64,000 bases of DNA from Sepiola atlantica (GCA_963556195.1 OY744525.1:44706648-44770647), one strand, 5' to 3'; counted from the stretch's first letter, positions 21,069-31,839 are shown. Notes: a model not told the origin generated them from the letters alone. Numbers and translations: made by a program.

Positions 21069-22132
21069 GAGTAGAAAGTGGACCTTGGGTTTATTTTCGG
21101 TAGCCTCATAACTCTCGCTTCCCTTATTTTGTCCTTTAGTCCTCACATTTCATGTGAGATGTTTCTGACAAAGGGGAAAGAATTGCTGTCTTAGGGGTCG
21201 GAATCTATCCATCTAGCACTTACAGTTGGATATTTTTGACCTTGAAGTAGTATTTTTTCTTTTAGCTCCTTACATCAAGTGGCTTAATGCCTTGTCTGAA
21301 GCGATTTCCTGTAAAAAAAAATATCACATGAAATATTACAATATGCTCTTCTCTCATGGAAGGTTTTGCAGGGTAGTATCATTGTTTATTGGTGGTTAAT
21401 GGTGTTAGTTGGCGCTTGTGTTGTTTTGCCAGCATTATAGTCAACCGTACAGACAAGTACACTGAGTTCCCTGCCTGCACAACCGCTTACAGGAATAAAA
21501 ATTTTGGTAGAATAGTTGATAAAATCAAGCATATATTTATTCTATCATTACTTTCAGCAAACCCAGTGTTAAAACATTAAAAAGGCTAGGATTAACCAAC
21601 ACAAATACCTAATAAATATTTAAGAAAATAAAGTGAAAGTGATAAGCTTGTTAGAAAATAGCAGTAACAGCCAAAACTGGCTGCAAAGGCTGCTAAATAA
21701 ATATATACTGATAACGGCAATCTCGATATTAATAAAATTATTATATTATATTTATTAAAAATAAATAAAAATGAAAACAATACTTTGAAAAACATAAACA
21801 TCTCAACCTATAAATGATACTCAATTGTTGAACCATACAGACAGAGATGGCACAGTATGAAATTACTATTAATTATCTCTATATTAAGAAAACATCGATC
21901 TCGTGTGTCTGTGTGTGTGTGTTTCTCGCCTATACTTAGCTTTAATAAATAGCATTGATTTTTTAAATTTACTATTAATCGAATATTTATTGAAATCAAA
22001 CATAAAATAAATGAAAGGTAAAACATTTTTTTTATAAATCCAATAAAAAATTGTAAACATGACGATTTTAAGTTCTTCTTCTCAAACTTTTTTTGCACCC
22101 TGGGCAACGGCGGATAAATACAGCTAGTTTAT
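21069..22132 (+). mobile_element. Dispersed repeat unit, copy 1, ending in a CAGCTAGTTT terminus
   Basis: AGAAAGTGGACCTTGGGTTT at 21073 starts a block of about 240 bp also found at 22569 and 50308. A second shared block starts at 21611 (AAATATTTAAGAAAATAAAG to 21785) and is matched at 22970-23110. The copy ends with CCCTGGGCAACGGCGGATAA then ATACAGCTAGTTTA. The two blocks and their order argue for one element of at least 0.7-1 kb. Class unknown, no ORF. Confidence 0.6.
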
Positions 22133-22136
22133 CATA

Positions 22137-23115
22137 AACTAGCTGTCCATACCCGGCGTTTCCCGGTTAATTATTTTACTTTCTTTTTTTTCTTTCTTGG
22201 AATAGGATTTTTAAAGTAACTTATAAAAACTCTCTGAAAGTATCATAAATCTTGTTTTTTAAAAAGAAAATGTTCAAAAATGATTACGAATTCATAGACA
22301 TGCACCGACTTTTAGAATCGGTTAGATCAAAGGAGCAGATAAATATTTATTGCCAGGTATCGACTTTTAGTAATAAATTCATCATTTATTAAATAAACGT
22401 ATCGAGTAATCCTGCTGGTTGATTACACATTCATAGACTCTTAGTATTAGTTAGACTAAAGAAGCCGAGAATGCTTTTCTTCAGATTTAACAGGAAATAC
22501 TTTGTTTACACAAATTCACCACACGCTTTTCTGTGTTTACATTTGGCTATGACAGATAAATTGAAATAGGAGAGTAGAAAGTGGACCTTGGGTTTACTTG
22601 CGGCAGCCTCGTATCTCTCGCTTCTCTTATTTTTATCCTTTAGTCCTCACATTCTATGAGCAATGTTTCTGAGAAAGGGGGAAGAATTGCTGTTTTCTGG
22701 GTTAGAATCTATCCATATAACACTTATCGTTGGCTAGTTTTTGACCTTGAGGTAGTATTTTTTTTTAGCTCCCTACATCAAGTGGCTTCATGCCTTGTCT
22801 GGAGCGATTTCCATTTAAAAAATTCTTTGATTTAAAGAATACAGTATACAGACACAAAAACTGTAAGAATTCCATGTTATATTATAAAGACTTTAAATTA
22901 ATTAAATGAATATTGCAATATATTCTGTGAAATTAATTGTATCTAAAATAAAGTTACCTTAACTTCAACAATATTTAAGAAAACAAACCAAAAGTGTTAA
23001 GCTTCTTAGAAAATAACAGTAACAATCAATAAATATCTACAGTTAACGGCAAATTCTATATTGATAAAATTATTATATTATATTTATTAAAAAGAAATAA
23101 AAATTAAAACAATAT
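22137..23115 (+). mobile_element. Dispersed repeat unit, copy 2, starting with a TAAACTAGCTG terminus
   Basis: It starts TAAACTAGCTGTCCATACCC then GGCGTTTCCCGGTTAAT, the inverted form of the end of copy 1. It then carries the 240 bp block at 22569-22812 and the second block at 22970-23110. The two copies therefore lie end to end with their termini forming an inverted pair. Confidence 0.6.
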
Positions 23116-24454
23116 ATGATAATATATTATGTCTAACCATGTAAAAATTTTCTATGGATAAGCAAGATTACGTCTGTATGAAAAATGACTCACCAAGCAA
23201 AATGCATTAGACACCAGTACATACAAAAAATATATCTTATTAAATAAAATCCAATTTTAAATGAGTAGATCCCAATGTGCGAGTGAGAATTCTCCCACTT
23301 CCTCTCTGATTATACGAATTCCAAATAAATATCGATAGGATTAAGTATTAAAATCGTTGAAATCGACTGGGAATAATTTTTTTATAAAAATATCGAAACA
23401 AAATTAAGTATGTATCGATTTTTAATGAGTAATAGTAGTAGTTCCTAATGTGAGAGTGAGACTCTTTCAACTTCCTCTAGAATTATACTTATATTAAAAA
23501 GGTTATTGATATCAAAACAGTGAATAGACTGGCTTTACTTTATATATAAGACCAAGAGTTCTAACACAAACGTGTGAAGTTGTATATACTACATCAGAGG
23601 TGAGTGTTAATGTCCACTTGTTATCATAATAATTCACATTAATATTTTTTTCATGATCTTATGTTTGCTTATATATATTTGTTATAAGAAAATGCATATT
23701 TACATATTTGTTATATATGTCAAAATGTCTTTTCTAATAACAAATATGTATAGTTTAGTATAGTATTTATTCATTGGCAATAAGTCACAGCATTAATAAA
23801 TTAGCATGTGCCCCATGGGTTAATATCACCTTTCTATCTGGTGAACTACCAGATACTATCGGTACTTAAACTCATTTCCGATTCAAAACAGTGCAAGCAA
23901 AATTGAAAAGAAAGACCATAAAACGTCAATTTTAAAGCTTCAAAATTCCATCTCATCTGAATTGAATGTTACATAAAATAGTTTTTCTAAAGAGACGGGA
24001 AAAACTTGGTGATTGTGAATTCAATTCCTGGCTTCGTTATCAGGACTTAACAAATCTGTGACATCTCTAAGCACGGAGAGTAGAATTAAGCATGATTAAA
24101 TAAAGTGTCCAAATCAGAATTCCCAGAAGGTGACCAACTATGACAGACATTTGAAGAAAGCTGGAAGGCAGAACAACTGAAACATGGGAAGGATAATAAT
24201 CAAGACAAAGACATCAAAGTATATTATAATTCCTCATCACACAAATTTAGCTGAAGACTACAAACATACTAGAAAGACATTCAAAGTTTTATGTATCCAA
24301 GATGGGTCTTATGTTGCGGTCTTCAATAAGGGCCAGAGGTAATATGTTTCTCGTGTATTTTCATGAAGAAGGACAATGATAAGTTTAACTAAAAATGTGT
24401 GAAAAATAAGGATATTGTACGTTTCTGAATTTTTGAGATGAGGATTGATAATTT
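23116..24454. repeat. Mostly unique sequence with one diverged duplication
   Basis: AATGAGTAGATCCCAATGTG then CGAGTGAGAATTC near 23260 resembles AATGAGTAATAGTAGTAGTT then CCTAATGTGAGAGTGAGACT near 23427, followed in each by CACTTCCTCT/AACTTCCTCT. The period is about 170 bp. Nothing else was recognised. Confidence 0.45.
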
Positions 24455-24790
24455 GTATCCATGGCATAACGGATAAAGTACTAAGTAAAATTCAGTTCTA
24501 AGATTGAAGGTTCAATCTTCAGTGCTGGTAAATACTAAGAATACAATTGCGAATTACTTAAGACTTCTACCTGGTCATGGCTGATGGAATGAATGCATCC
24601 TAACCCCGTGCTACTCCTGTGGATTAAAGTAAAGGGTTTTGTTCGGAATTTGGTACAGATTCCCGAGTTTGACAGAAAGATTCCATGAGTTTGACAAGAT
24701 ACACCTTAAGAAAGTTGGAGGTTACATCGGCCGAAACGTCGTGAGAATAACACTCAAAATGAGAACAGTAGTCTGAATAATCCAAATAAT
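24455..24790 (+). mobile_element. tRNA-headed SINE with hammerhead-like tail, full copy
   Basis: The head CCATGGCATAACGGATAAAG carries an A-box-like TGGCATAACGG and the later AGGTTCAATCTTC is a B-box-like site 44 bases on. The body has ACCTGGTCATGGCTGATGGA, GTGGATTAAAGTAAAGGGT and GTACAGATTCCCGAGTTTGA. The tail has CACCTTAAGAAAGTTGGAGG, CATCGGCCGAAACGTCGTGA and AGTAGTCTGAATAATCCAAA. Order matches 19600-19910. The ribozyme core is mutated here (CTTAAGA for CUGANGA). Confidence 0.8.
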
Positions 24791-24887
24791 ACAAGCATAT
24801 TGTATTCGCATTTTAACGTTTTTATAGCAACCATGTATTTGGATTTCTTTCCAAACAGGCGGTTGTCATTTTGTATGAATTTACATA

Positions 24888-24890
<3 letters not shown>

Positions 24891-24977
<87 letters not shown>
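24891..24977. repeat. (AC)n(AT)n compound microsatellite
   Basis: About 22 AC units followed by about 21 AT units. Frames through it give only HTHTHT, IYIYIY or VCVCVC peptides. Confidence 0.95.
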
Positions 24978-24980
<3 letters not shown>

Positions 24981-25044
24981 CCACAAATGCAATAGGGACA
25001 TAAACGAGGGTAAAAATCAGGGGTTGTTACTAACAGAAAGGCTA

Positions 25045-26332
25045 CAGGGAGCGTTCAATAATGCCCCTGACCCATTCACCATAGCAGTAGATTAATGAAA
25101 CTTAGCACAGTTATTAGTCTTTCTCTACATAGGAACCACCCAGAGTTATGCATTTCTCCCATCGTTTGATGCAGCTCTGGACACTGTTTTTGTAGAACAC
25201 CCCAGGTTGGTCCTCCAACCACGTCGTAACTTCAGAAATCAAGGCTGCATCATCTGGAAAACGCTTCCCTTTCAAAAACCACTTCATGGCTAGAAACAGA
25301 TGAAAGTCAGAGGGTGCAAGGTCAAGAGAGTAAGGGGGATGGGGAGGATTTCATAGCCACATGCCCGTGCTTCTGATCTGGCAACATGCGAGTTGTGGAC
25401 CGGAGCGTTGTCCTACAGGAGAAGAATAACTTTGCTGATCTTGCCCCGCATCTTGATTTTGATAGCTTCTCTTAATTTTATCAAAAGTGAAACGTAATAG
25501 GCTCCTGTAATTGTGGTACCCTTTGCCAGGTAATCTGTCATCACTACTCCGTCCTGGTCCCAGAAGACTGTGAGCATGACCTTGCCAGTGGAGGGCTGCA
25601 CCCTTGCCTTCTTTGGAGGTGGTGAGTCCAAGTGCTTCCACTGCATTTACTGGTCTTTGGTCTCTGGATTATAGTGATGGACCCAAGTTTCATCCTGTGT
25701 AATCAGTCTTTTGAAAAACTTTGATTCATCTTCTTGGCACATCTCCAAATTCATCCTCAAGCACTCGACGCGTTATTACTTCTGAAAGGTGTGAGCAACC
25801 TGGGGATCCATCTGGCAGACACCTTATGCATATGCAAATGGTCATGAATGATAGTTTCCACAGACCCTGTACTAATATTGACCTATTGGGCTATTTGGCG
25901 AATAGTAATGTGTCACTCTCCCAAAATGGCAGTCTCAACTTAACGGACAGATGCCTCATCAATGGCAGAAGAGGGATGACTAGGTCTGGGAGCTGTTTTC
26001 TACAGACTTCCGGCCATGCTTGAATTCATGATACCAGCGTTTTACAAGATCATATGATGGGACATCATCACCATAAGTTTCTTTCATTTCATCAATAGTC
26101 TCCTTTGGTGTGCATCCTTTCGAATACAAAAACCGGATCACTGAGTGACACTCAACTGGCTCCATTTCACACCTGACTCAGTTCAAACACCTGTAAATCA
26201 GAAACCACAATTAGTTCAGAGCTGTATTTTGTAACATAACCCATACAGCTAAACATCATTACACATGCAAAATATCATCTAGATCAGACAACTGGAAGTG
26301 GGTCAGAGGCATTACTTATTGAACACTCCTCG
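25045..26332 (-). mobile_element. Mariner-type DNA transposon, 1,288 bp, both ends and TA target duplication present
   Basis: TA dinucleotides flank the element at 25043-25044 and 26333-26334. The left end CAGGGAGCGTTCAATAA then TGCCCCTGACCCA is matched in inverted form by the right end CGAGGAGTGTTCAATAAGTA then ATGCCTCTGACCCA. The only gap is four bases, and a few substitutions are present. The length, TA duplication and the single internal transposase reading leftwards are all standard for mariner. Confidence 0.92.
25114..26165 (-). pseudogene. Mariner transposase pseudogene
   Basis: The start at 26165 gives MEPVECHSVIRFLYSKGCTP then KETIDEMKETYGDDVPSYDL, the N-terminal helix-turn-helix, ending GRKSVEN. 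Catalytic residues are still readable in pieces: TQDETWVHHYNPET holds the first Asp, DNAPVHNS the second, and YSLDLAPSDFHLF the third, at D34D-like spacing. QWKHLDSPPPKKARVQPSTG and KVMLTVFWDQDGVVMTDYL lie between the first two. The end is FYKNSVQSCIKRWEKCI with a stop at 25114-25116. Several stop codons (for example just before QWKH, and just before DNAP) and at least two indels, one in the C run before YSLD, make it inactive. Full length would be about 350 residues, normal for the family. Confidence 0.9.
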
Positions 26333-26334
26333 TA

Positions 26335-27093
26335 CATTAAAAGGCTACATTAATTATCCCAAACAAAATTGAAATGCATGTATTGCCAGGGTAAACAGAT
26401 AGAGAGATATACAATGAATACGACTTACTTCACAACGTATAGCTGTGAACAGCAAAGAAAGGACCATGCAATGATGGCGAGCTATTCTAAGAGTTTCGTC
26501 TAACTGTAACCAGAAGATGCCTGATGAAATGCGGCATCAAACTTTGTAAATTATACATTGTCTCACTATTATTCTTAGGTGAACGAATGTGTGTGGTTTC
26601 AAAAGTGGCCAAAGTAATAAACTGGACAAAGTATCTGAAGATTCACTGGGACAAAAGTACTTGAAAATCGACTATAAGGATAAGATTCTATCACGGAAAC
26701 ATATACGTGTGTGTACTGGTGTAAATGTATTAATTTATGTATATACACATGTGTATGAATGTATATGTGTGTAGATATGAAGGTGTGCGTGTGTATATAT
26801 ATAGAGATACATGACTGTGTTTATGAAGATGTATAGCTTTCAGCCTTCACTATTTCCTCCCTTTAACCAAAACACTATGTGAGAATGTAATCCACTCATT
26901 GATTTCAGTAAATGTAAAATGGCCTGACGATGTTAAATAAAGTGACGGCTATAAGATGTATGCACATATGTAGCCAATAATGTTTGTATGAATAAAAATA
27001 TTGATATTATAATATAGCTCTACCTGCTATTGAGCACTATCTTTTAAACACTAGAGTTTTATTGGATTAACATCTACGAAACAACAACCATAC

Positions 27094-27102
<9 letters not shown>
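26335..27102. other. No gene recognised
   Basis: Short GT-rich stretches near 26700-26810. A hammerhead-like word set (CTGATGA then CAAAC) near 26519 lacks the GAAA core and was not accepted. Confidence 0.5.

Positions 27103-27174
<72 letters not shown>
27103..27174. repeat. (AT)n microsatellite
   Basis: About 36 AT units abutting the left edge of the PLE-like foldback. Confidence 0.95.
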
Positions 27175-27176
<2 letters not shown>

Positions 27177-27220
27177 GAAAATGAAAAAGGAAAACCAAAA
27201 AATGGATGTTTTTATGTGTA

Positions 27221-27261
27221 CATCAACGTTTCGTCTTTATTTATAAGACTTCATCAGGATG
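27221..27261 (-). ncRNA. Minimal hammerhead-like motif A
   Basis: Same motif as 28368-28408, on the inverted arm. Minus strand: helix I CAUC, CUGAUGA, an unpaired A, helix II GUCUU/AAGAC, GAAACGUU, helix I strand GAUG. Helix III is reduced to the self-complementary ACGU, which could pair only between two molecules. Confidence 0.5.
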
Positions 27262-28367
27262 ATAAAATAGAGAAAAAATGTCATGCAAGTACAAATACAT
27301 GTAGGGTAGACATATTGGGAGGAAAAATAAAATAAAATAATGGCCACTACTGGGTGGACGTCCGTACTTGTTGGAGAATAAAAATGAATGTTGAAGAAAA
27401 TGAGTGGGGAAGAAAGTGGAAAGATGGGGGTGAGCAAGGACTACTGTGGCTGGTAGTAAGAGAAAGAGGTGGGGGATGAGCAGGGATAAGGTGGATGGCA
27501 GAGAGGGATTGGAGGAGAGGGAGCAGGGAGGTGTTTGACCAGATGGCTGCGGTCAAGATTGAAGGGGAAAAGTAAGTTGGAATGTTTGTGTGTGGGGGGT
27601 GTATGCAGAGAAAAGGAGGATGGGTAGAGAAGGAGGGGGGCTGTGATTTTGGTGGATGGGCGAAAGTTATGGTCTTAGAGAGCGTTTTGAGAAAATTAGG
27701 ATTTGTTTTGATAGGGTATGAAATATTTGAAATATTTGGAAAATGATAGCAATGAGTGAGGGAGTGGAGGGGTGGAGGAGGGAGGTAATTGAACATTGCT
27801 ATCATTTTCCAAATATTTCAAATATTTCATACTCTATCACAACAAATCCTCCCTCTCCCCCTCACCCATTCCCCCTCTCAACTATTTCTCCCACACCCTT
27901 ACTTTTCCATACCCCCTTCTTAAATTCCCTCATTTTCTCAAAACGCTCTCTAAGACCATAACTTTCGCCTATCCACCAAAATCACAGCCCCCCCTCCTTC
28001 TCTACCCATCCTCCTTTTCTCTGCATACACCCCCCCACACACAAACATTCCAACTTACTTTTCCCCTTCAATCTTGACCGCAGCCATCTGGTCAAACACC
28101 TCCCTGCTCCCTCTCCTCCAATCCCTCTCTGCCATCCACTTTATCCCTGCTCATCCCCCACCTCTTTCTCTTACTACCAGCCACAGTAGTCCTTGCTCAC
28201 CCCCATCTTTCCACTTTCTTCCCCACTCATTTTCTTCAACATTCATTTTTATTCTCCAACAAGTACGGACGTCCACCCAGTAGTGGCCATTATTTTATTT
28301 TATTTTTCCTCCAATATGTCTACCCTACATGTATTTGTACTTGCATGACATTTTTTCTCTATTTTAT

Positions 28368-28408
28368 CATCCTGATGAAGTCTTATAAATAAAGACGAAA
28401 CGTTGATG
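28368..28408 (+). ncRNA. Minimal hammerhead-like motif B
   Basis: CAUC, CUGAUGA, A, GUCUU-AUAAAUA-AAGAC, GAAACGUU, GAUG. With A15.1-U16.1 and C15.2-G16.2 as the only helix III pairs, the cleavage triplet would be GUU and helix I is CAUC/GAUG. The extra A after the core is unusual. Small dimer-acting variants are known from PLEs, which makes function possible but unproven. Confidence 0.55.
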
Positions 28409-28485
28409 TACACATAAAAACATCCATTTTTTGGTTTTCCTTTTTCATTTCCCCATTACGTCGGATTACCTTCATCCTTCTCTTC

Positions 28486-28489
<4 letters not shown>

Positions 28490-28552
<63 letters not shown>
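28490..28552. repeat. (AT)n microsatellite
   Basis: About 31 AT units just after the PLE-C 3' end. From 28553 to 29136 I recognise nothing. Confidence 0.95.
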
Positions 28553-28555
<3 letters not shown>

Positions 28556-29133
28556 CAGGCTAACCTTACTTTCATATTAAGATTTTATGTAGTATCTAAT
28601 TTTTTAAATAATCATTATTCAACTGTAGGTTTAAAAATATTTTATCAATTTGGATTTTCAATGTTTTTGTTGAGGTTTTTGTTCCATTGGTGTTCTGTTT
28701 TTAAAAAAGTTAGTTAAAATTGGCTCGACTAGTTTTAAATCCTATATGACGACGTAAAAATTGTTTCAGCTTTATGCCCACTTTTTCGTGCCTTTTAACT
28801 TGCAATTGTTTTTATCAAGCCTTCTTCTTAGGCTTTCCTCATCTTCCTTTCTTCTGTTTTAGATTGATATGTTTTTCCATGACTATTAAATCAAACACTT
28901 TCTCTGATCAGTGATGTTAAAATAAAAACTATACATTTTTCTTGACTAACCTGTGAAATGCATATAAGATATGAACATTTTTTTTAAAAATAAATATTAA
29001 TTTTGTTTGTGAGATGAAGGAAAAAAATACAGATATTCAGAGTCAGAAAATGACGAAATTGAGAAGAATAGATAAATAAAAATTATGGCAATGGATTGAT
29101 TTTTTTCTTTGGTCATTGGAATATAATTAAAAA

Positions 29134-29136
<3 letters not shown>

Positions 29137-29201
<65 letters not shown>

Positions 29202-29215
29202 GTATATATATATTT
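29137..29215. repeat. (AT)n microsatellite with ATGT interruptions
   Basis: A long AT tract broken by two GT units near its 3' end. Confidence 0.95.
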
Positions 29216-29264
29216 ATTGTTATTGTTAGGTGCTAGTGAGCAAATGAATGCTCATTTAATTACA

Positions 29265-29391
29265 TATCGCTACCTAAGTGGTGTCTTACTAGGCCACAGA
29301 CGGTGTGGTCATGGGTTCAAGCCCTTGTCAAAGTCAAGCCGTGCTGACGATTAGTAAAACTATGAAACATGTTCACTGATTACTTTTATGC

Positions 29392-29396
<5 letters not shown>
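29265..29396 (+). mobile_element. tRNA-like head followed by a hammerhead, SINE-like unit 1
   Basis: TACCTAAGTGG at 29271-29281 fits an A box and GGGTTCAAGCCC at 29313-29324 fits a B box, 41 bases apart start to start. A hammerhead motif follows at 29339-29378, and an AT tract begins at 29397. No ORF. The unit resembles the ones at 33505, 55290 and 61205 in layout but not in sequence of the head. Confidence 0.65.
29339..29378 (+). ncRNA. Hammerhead ribozyme motif G
   Basis: Helix I CCGUG pairs with CACUG (GUG/CAC plus an outer C-G around a C/U mismatch). Core CUGACGA. Helix II UAGU-AAA-ACUA inside a U/U pair. GAAA, then CAUG as a loopless palindrome, then UU, giving a GUU triplet. Helix III cannot close as a hairpin and would need a dimer. 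Confidence 0.55.
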
Positions 29397-29426
<30 letters not shown>

Positions 29427-29464
29427 TGGAGTATGCATGAGAGATATTATGTAATTAACTTTTA

Positions 29465-29498
<34 letters not shown>

Positions 29499-29535
29499 AA
29501 TATGGAGCGTGCATGAGAGATATTATGTAATTAAC
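29397..29535 (+). repeat. (AT)n tract and a 75 bp tandem duplication
   Basis: AAATATGGAG.(A/G)TGCATGAG then AGATATTATGTAATTAAC occurs at 29421-29461 and 29497-29535, each preceded by an AT tract. The duplication includes the microsatellite. Confidence 0.85.
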
Positions 29536-29949
29536 AATATATTTTACAGTCAATTTTATTATTATATTAACCTAACAAATAAAATTCTCCATAAAAAGGT
29601 CCAATTTAAAAAAAATATTGCCTTTGTATGTGGATTCATAATAAGAGTTAAATAATATTTTGTTTAATTGAAAAAAATTAATTGAAAAAATAATAGCTAT
29701 TCATGAATATTATTTTTTATTAAAAATATATTTTGTTATAAAATCTTGTGAACTCTTATGGCATATTGAAATATAACAGCAATTTTGAAACTTAATTTTT
29801 TTAAATGATATAAATCCTCCACTTTTTAATAACTAGCCATGTGTATTTATTTGTAAATATATATCTGTCTCGTCACACAAAAGGGAAAGTGAAAACGCAA
29901 ATCTATTTTCATAATGAGGCATTGTCTTTCTTTCTTTTTCTTTCTATAC
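29536..29949. repeat. Mostly unrecognised; CACACAAAA repeat family fragment near 29870
   Basis: TCTCGTCACACAAAAGGGAA then CATAATGAGGCATT...TTTCTATACCGATT resembles parts of the copies at 33690-34050 and 38290-38690. The rest is featureless AT-rich sequence. Confidence 0.45.
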
Positions 29950-30480
29950 CGATTGATGTGACAGCGTCGGACAGCGTCGGTATGAGTTGACCGTGAGCCT
30001 ACGAAGGTCGATAGTGCAATTATTGCGCTAGTATGATTAGACAGAAAGAAACCCTTAAAAATCTCTGAACGTATAGCAAGTTTGTAATGAGAGAAAGAAA
30101 CCGAATTATTATTTTATGGGCTTATCAAAAGATAAAGAACAAAAAGAATTAACTTCTTAAAGTCGACATTAGAGTGACAGCTGAACTCAGCGAGAGTACG
30201 AATTACGGTCGAGTGTTAAATCTCGAATCGGGTCAATTGGTTTTAAGTGGCCATCCGAGAAAGATGGCCACTGGTTAATTACTCTGCAGCGACAGTCCTG
30301 ATATCTCAGCTGTTGTCGAAATCAGACTCCCTACGATAAAGTTATTTGCCAAAGATATGAGTGGTTGAGTGAAACGGTCATAAACGAATTTAGCAGCTGT
30401 GTCGAAATTACTTTTAGAAGCTCTGGATAAACGCAATAAAATTTATTTCTCAGGATAAATCAGGGACCACCGTGACACTC
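29950..30480. mobile_element. Possible solo LTR or similar unit
   Basis: TGTGACAGCG near 29957 and ACCGTGACA near 30470 would give a TG...CA unit of about 520 bp with less AT bias than its surroundings. GTCGGACAGC is duplicated at the start. I see no clear target-site duplication, primer-binding site or polypurine tract, so this is only a suggestion. Confidence 0.2.
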
Positions 30481-31180
30481 CCCCCTCCCGTGTAGAGGTG
30501 AAGTATGTCTCGATAAATGGCAAGCGAGATCAGTTTACAAAGACAGTTTAGTCACAGTCAGAAAGAGAGTGAGAGACAGAGAGTCAGTGAGAGGCCGTCG
30601 GCTGCTGACGCCGTCAGTTGGTGAGGCCGTCAGTTAGGAGAGAATCGGACGAAAGAACTCGCCCTGCACTTTCCCCACCGAACCCGACATATCAGTTTGT
30701 GTATGTTCTTTTCTCGTCCCGAACTTAAAACAGATTTTAACAACGATCAAGACACCCAGAATTATTAGTGCCCGTTGATCTGACTAACACACGCAGTTAA
30801 ACTTTGATATTATCGAACGGCCTGGTTCTGTAAACAAACCAGTGTACATTATTATTAATTATTTTTTTAAAGATAATTCTTCTTCTAAGAAAACAAAACA
30901 GAGAAAGTTGTTACGGACTTAATTCCTTCCATCCAACTGTTCTGCATGAAATGACCCTTCTCTTCACAGCGAGACAAGGTTGCTGACCCAACCCGGTTGA
31001 TTGCTCACTGATCTCAACAAACAGAACGTGGGAGTGAGTAGTCGCTGGACCAGGCGTTTCAACATCGGCAACCTTCATCAGAACGGAAACTTCTCCAGAA
31101 CAGTACCGGGTGACCAACCGAACCCGGAACGGTTGAACTGGTGACGTCGCGAGGTGGGAAGTGGGGCACATTTATACGTT
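30481..31180. other. GC-richer unassigned block
   Basis: AGAGAGTGAGAGACAGAGAG, a duplicated GAGGCCGTCAGTT, and a CGTCGCGAGG stretch set this block apart from the AT-rich background. The minus frame 30911-31171 has no known domain. It might belong with the preceding 520 bp as internal LTR-element sequence. Confidence 0.35.
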
Positions 31181-31440
31181 TTTGTCTTTCCTTTTTTTTC
31201 TTTTTTAAACTTACCAGTTTTAGACGTTTTCTTTCTTTTTTCACTTTTTCTAACGTCTTTGATGTTAAAAAGTCCGGCGTCATTTAATTTATGCCATCCC
31301 CCCCCCCCACACACACACATTTCACCTACCAATAATCAAAAGAAAGAAAATAAAAAAACAGCAAAGTTAATGGTTGGTGTTTTTTTTCTTTAGGTCATCA
31401 AAAATGACTCGAGTTTTTTTTTTCAACTTGCGATTGTTTT
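31181..31440. other. Low-complexity T-rich and C-rich stretch
   Basis: Homopolymer-rich sequence including a C10 run and (AC)5. Frames here overlap on both strands and are not supported. Confidence 0.6.
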
Positions 31441-31750
31441 ACTCATCCTATTGAAATAAAAAATAAAAGCATTAGAAAGACTTACATTGAAAAGCAAATA
31501 GCAAGTCAGACCACCTCCGCCACCTGAAATGAATTCCGAAAGAAATCGTTCACTCTAAATAAAAAGTTATCTGTAAGCTATCAGAAATAATGATAATAAT
31601 TTATATATGAAAAAATAAATTACTGTCGTAATTCTATGATTTTGTATGAATATTAGCACAAACACTGGCAAAGCATAATTTTTTTTCCATTATTTTTGCC
31701 GGAAGCTGTGCACTAGTAACCACTAATTATTACTTTTTTTTTATAATAAA
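31440..31750 (+). repeat. Dispersed repeat family with GCAAATAGCAAGTCAGAC, copy 1
   Basis: Ordered marks AGCAAATAGCAAGTCAGAC, CTGAAATGAATTC.GAAAGAAA, AATTTATATATGAAAAA, TTACTG.C..AATTCTATGAT and CATAATTTTTTTTCC recur at 33690-34050, 35560-35700 (3' part), 37165-37395 and 38290-38690. The fuller copies start with CCGTCCCGTCACACAAAAGT. No ORF. Class unknown. Confidence 0.65.
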
Positions 31751-31839
31751 AGTTTGCCTACTCATAATTTTGGAGTTCATTATAATATTGTTGTTTTTGT
31801 AGCTGAGAATTGATAATATGTATTATTTGGTAACTATTT

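Larger units (their letters stand above)
27174..28480 (+). mobile_element. PLE-like 3' region (PLE-C) with inverted partial copy
   Basis: The arm 27174-27753 is the reverse complement of the plus copy 27795-28456, with a 41-base AG-rich spacer between them. The left arm lacks about 110 bp of the plus copy near 27850-27955 and differs by single indels. The plus copy runs a little further at its 3' side (ATTACGTCGGATTACCTTCA). Each arm holds a hammerhead-like motif near its outer end. Proline- and serine-rich frames at 27347-27805 and 27796-28283 are mirror images and have no domain, so I read this as a non-coding PLE end. PLE assignment rests on the layout and the ribozyme. Confidence 0.65.

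Noticed and set aside
26519..26560. CTGATGA with a following AATGC/GCAT helix and CAAAC
   Set aside because: The GAAA core element is CAAA and no helix I pairing is visible, so it fails the hammerhead test applied elsewhere.
27347..28283. Pro/Ser-rich frames of 152, 93 and 69 codons
   Set aside because: The same sequence is open on both strands because of the inverted repeat. It has low complexity and no domain, which fits a non-coding PLE end.
29950..30480. Confident LTR call
   Set aside because: TG...CA-like ends exist, but no target-site duplication, primer-binding site, polypurine tract or second LTR could be found, so it is listed only at low confidence.
31040..31085. Minus-strand CTGATGA...GAAAC...GTC arrangement
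   Set aside because: Helix II is weak, helix III does not pair and the helix I strands are not complementary. Kept out of the ribozyme list.
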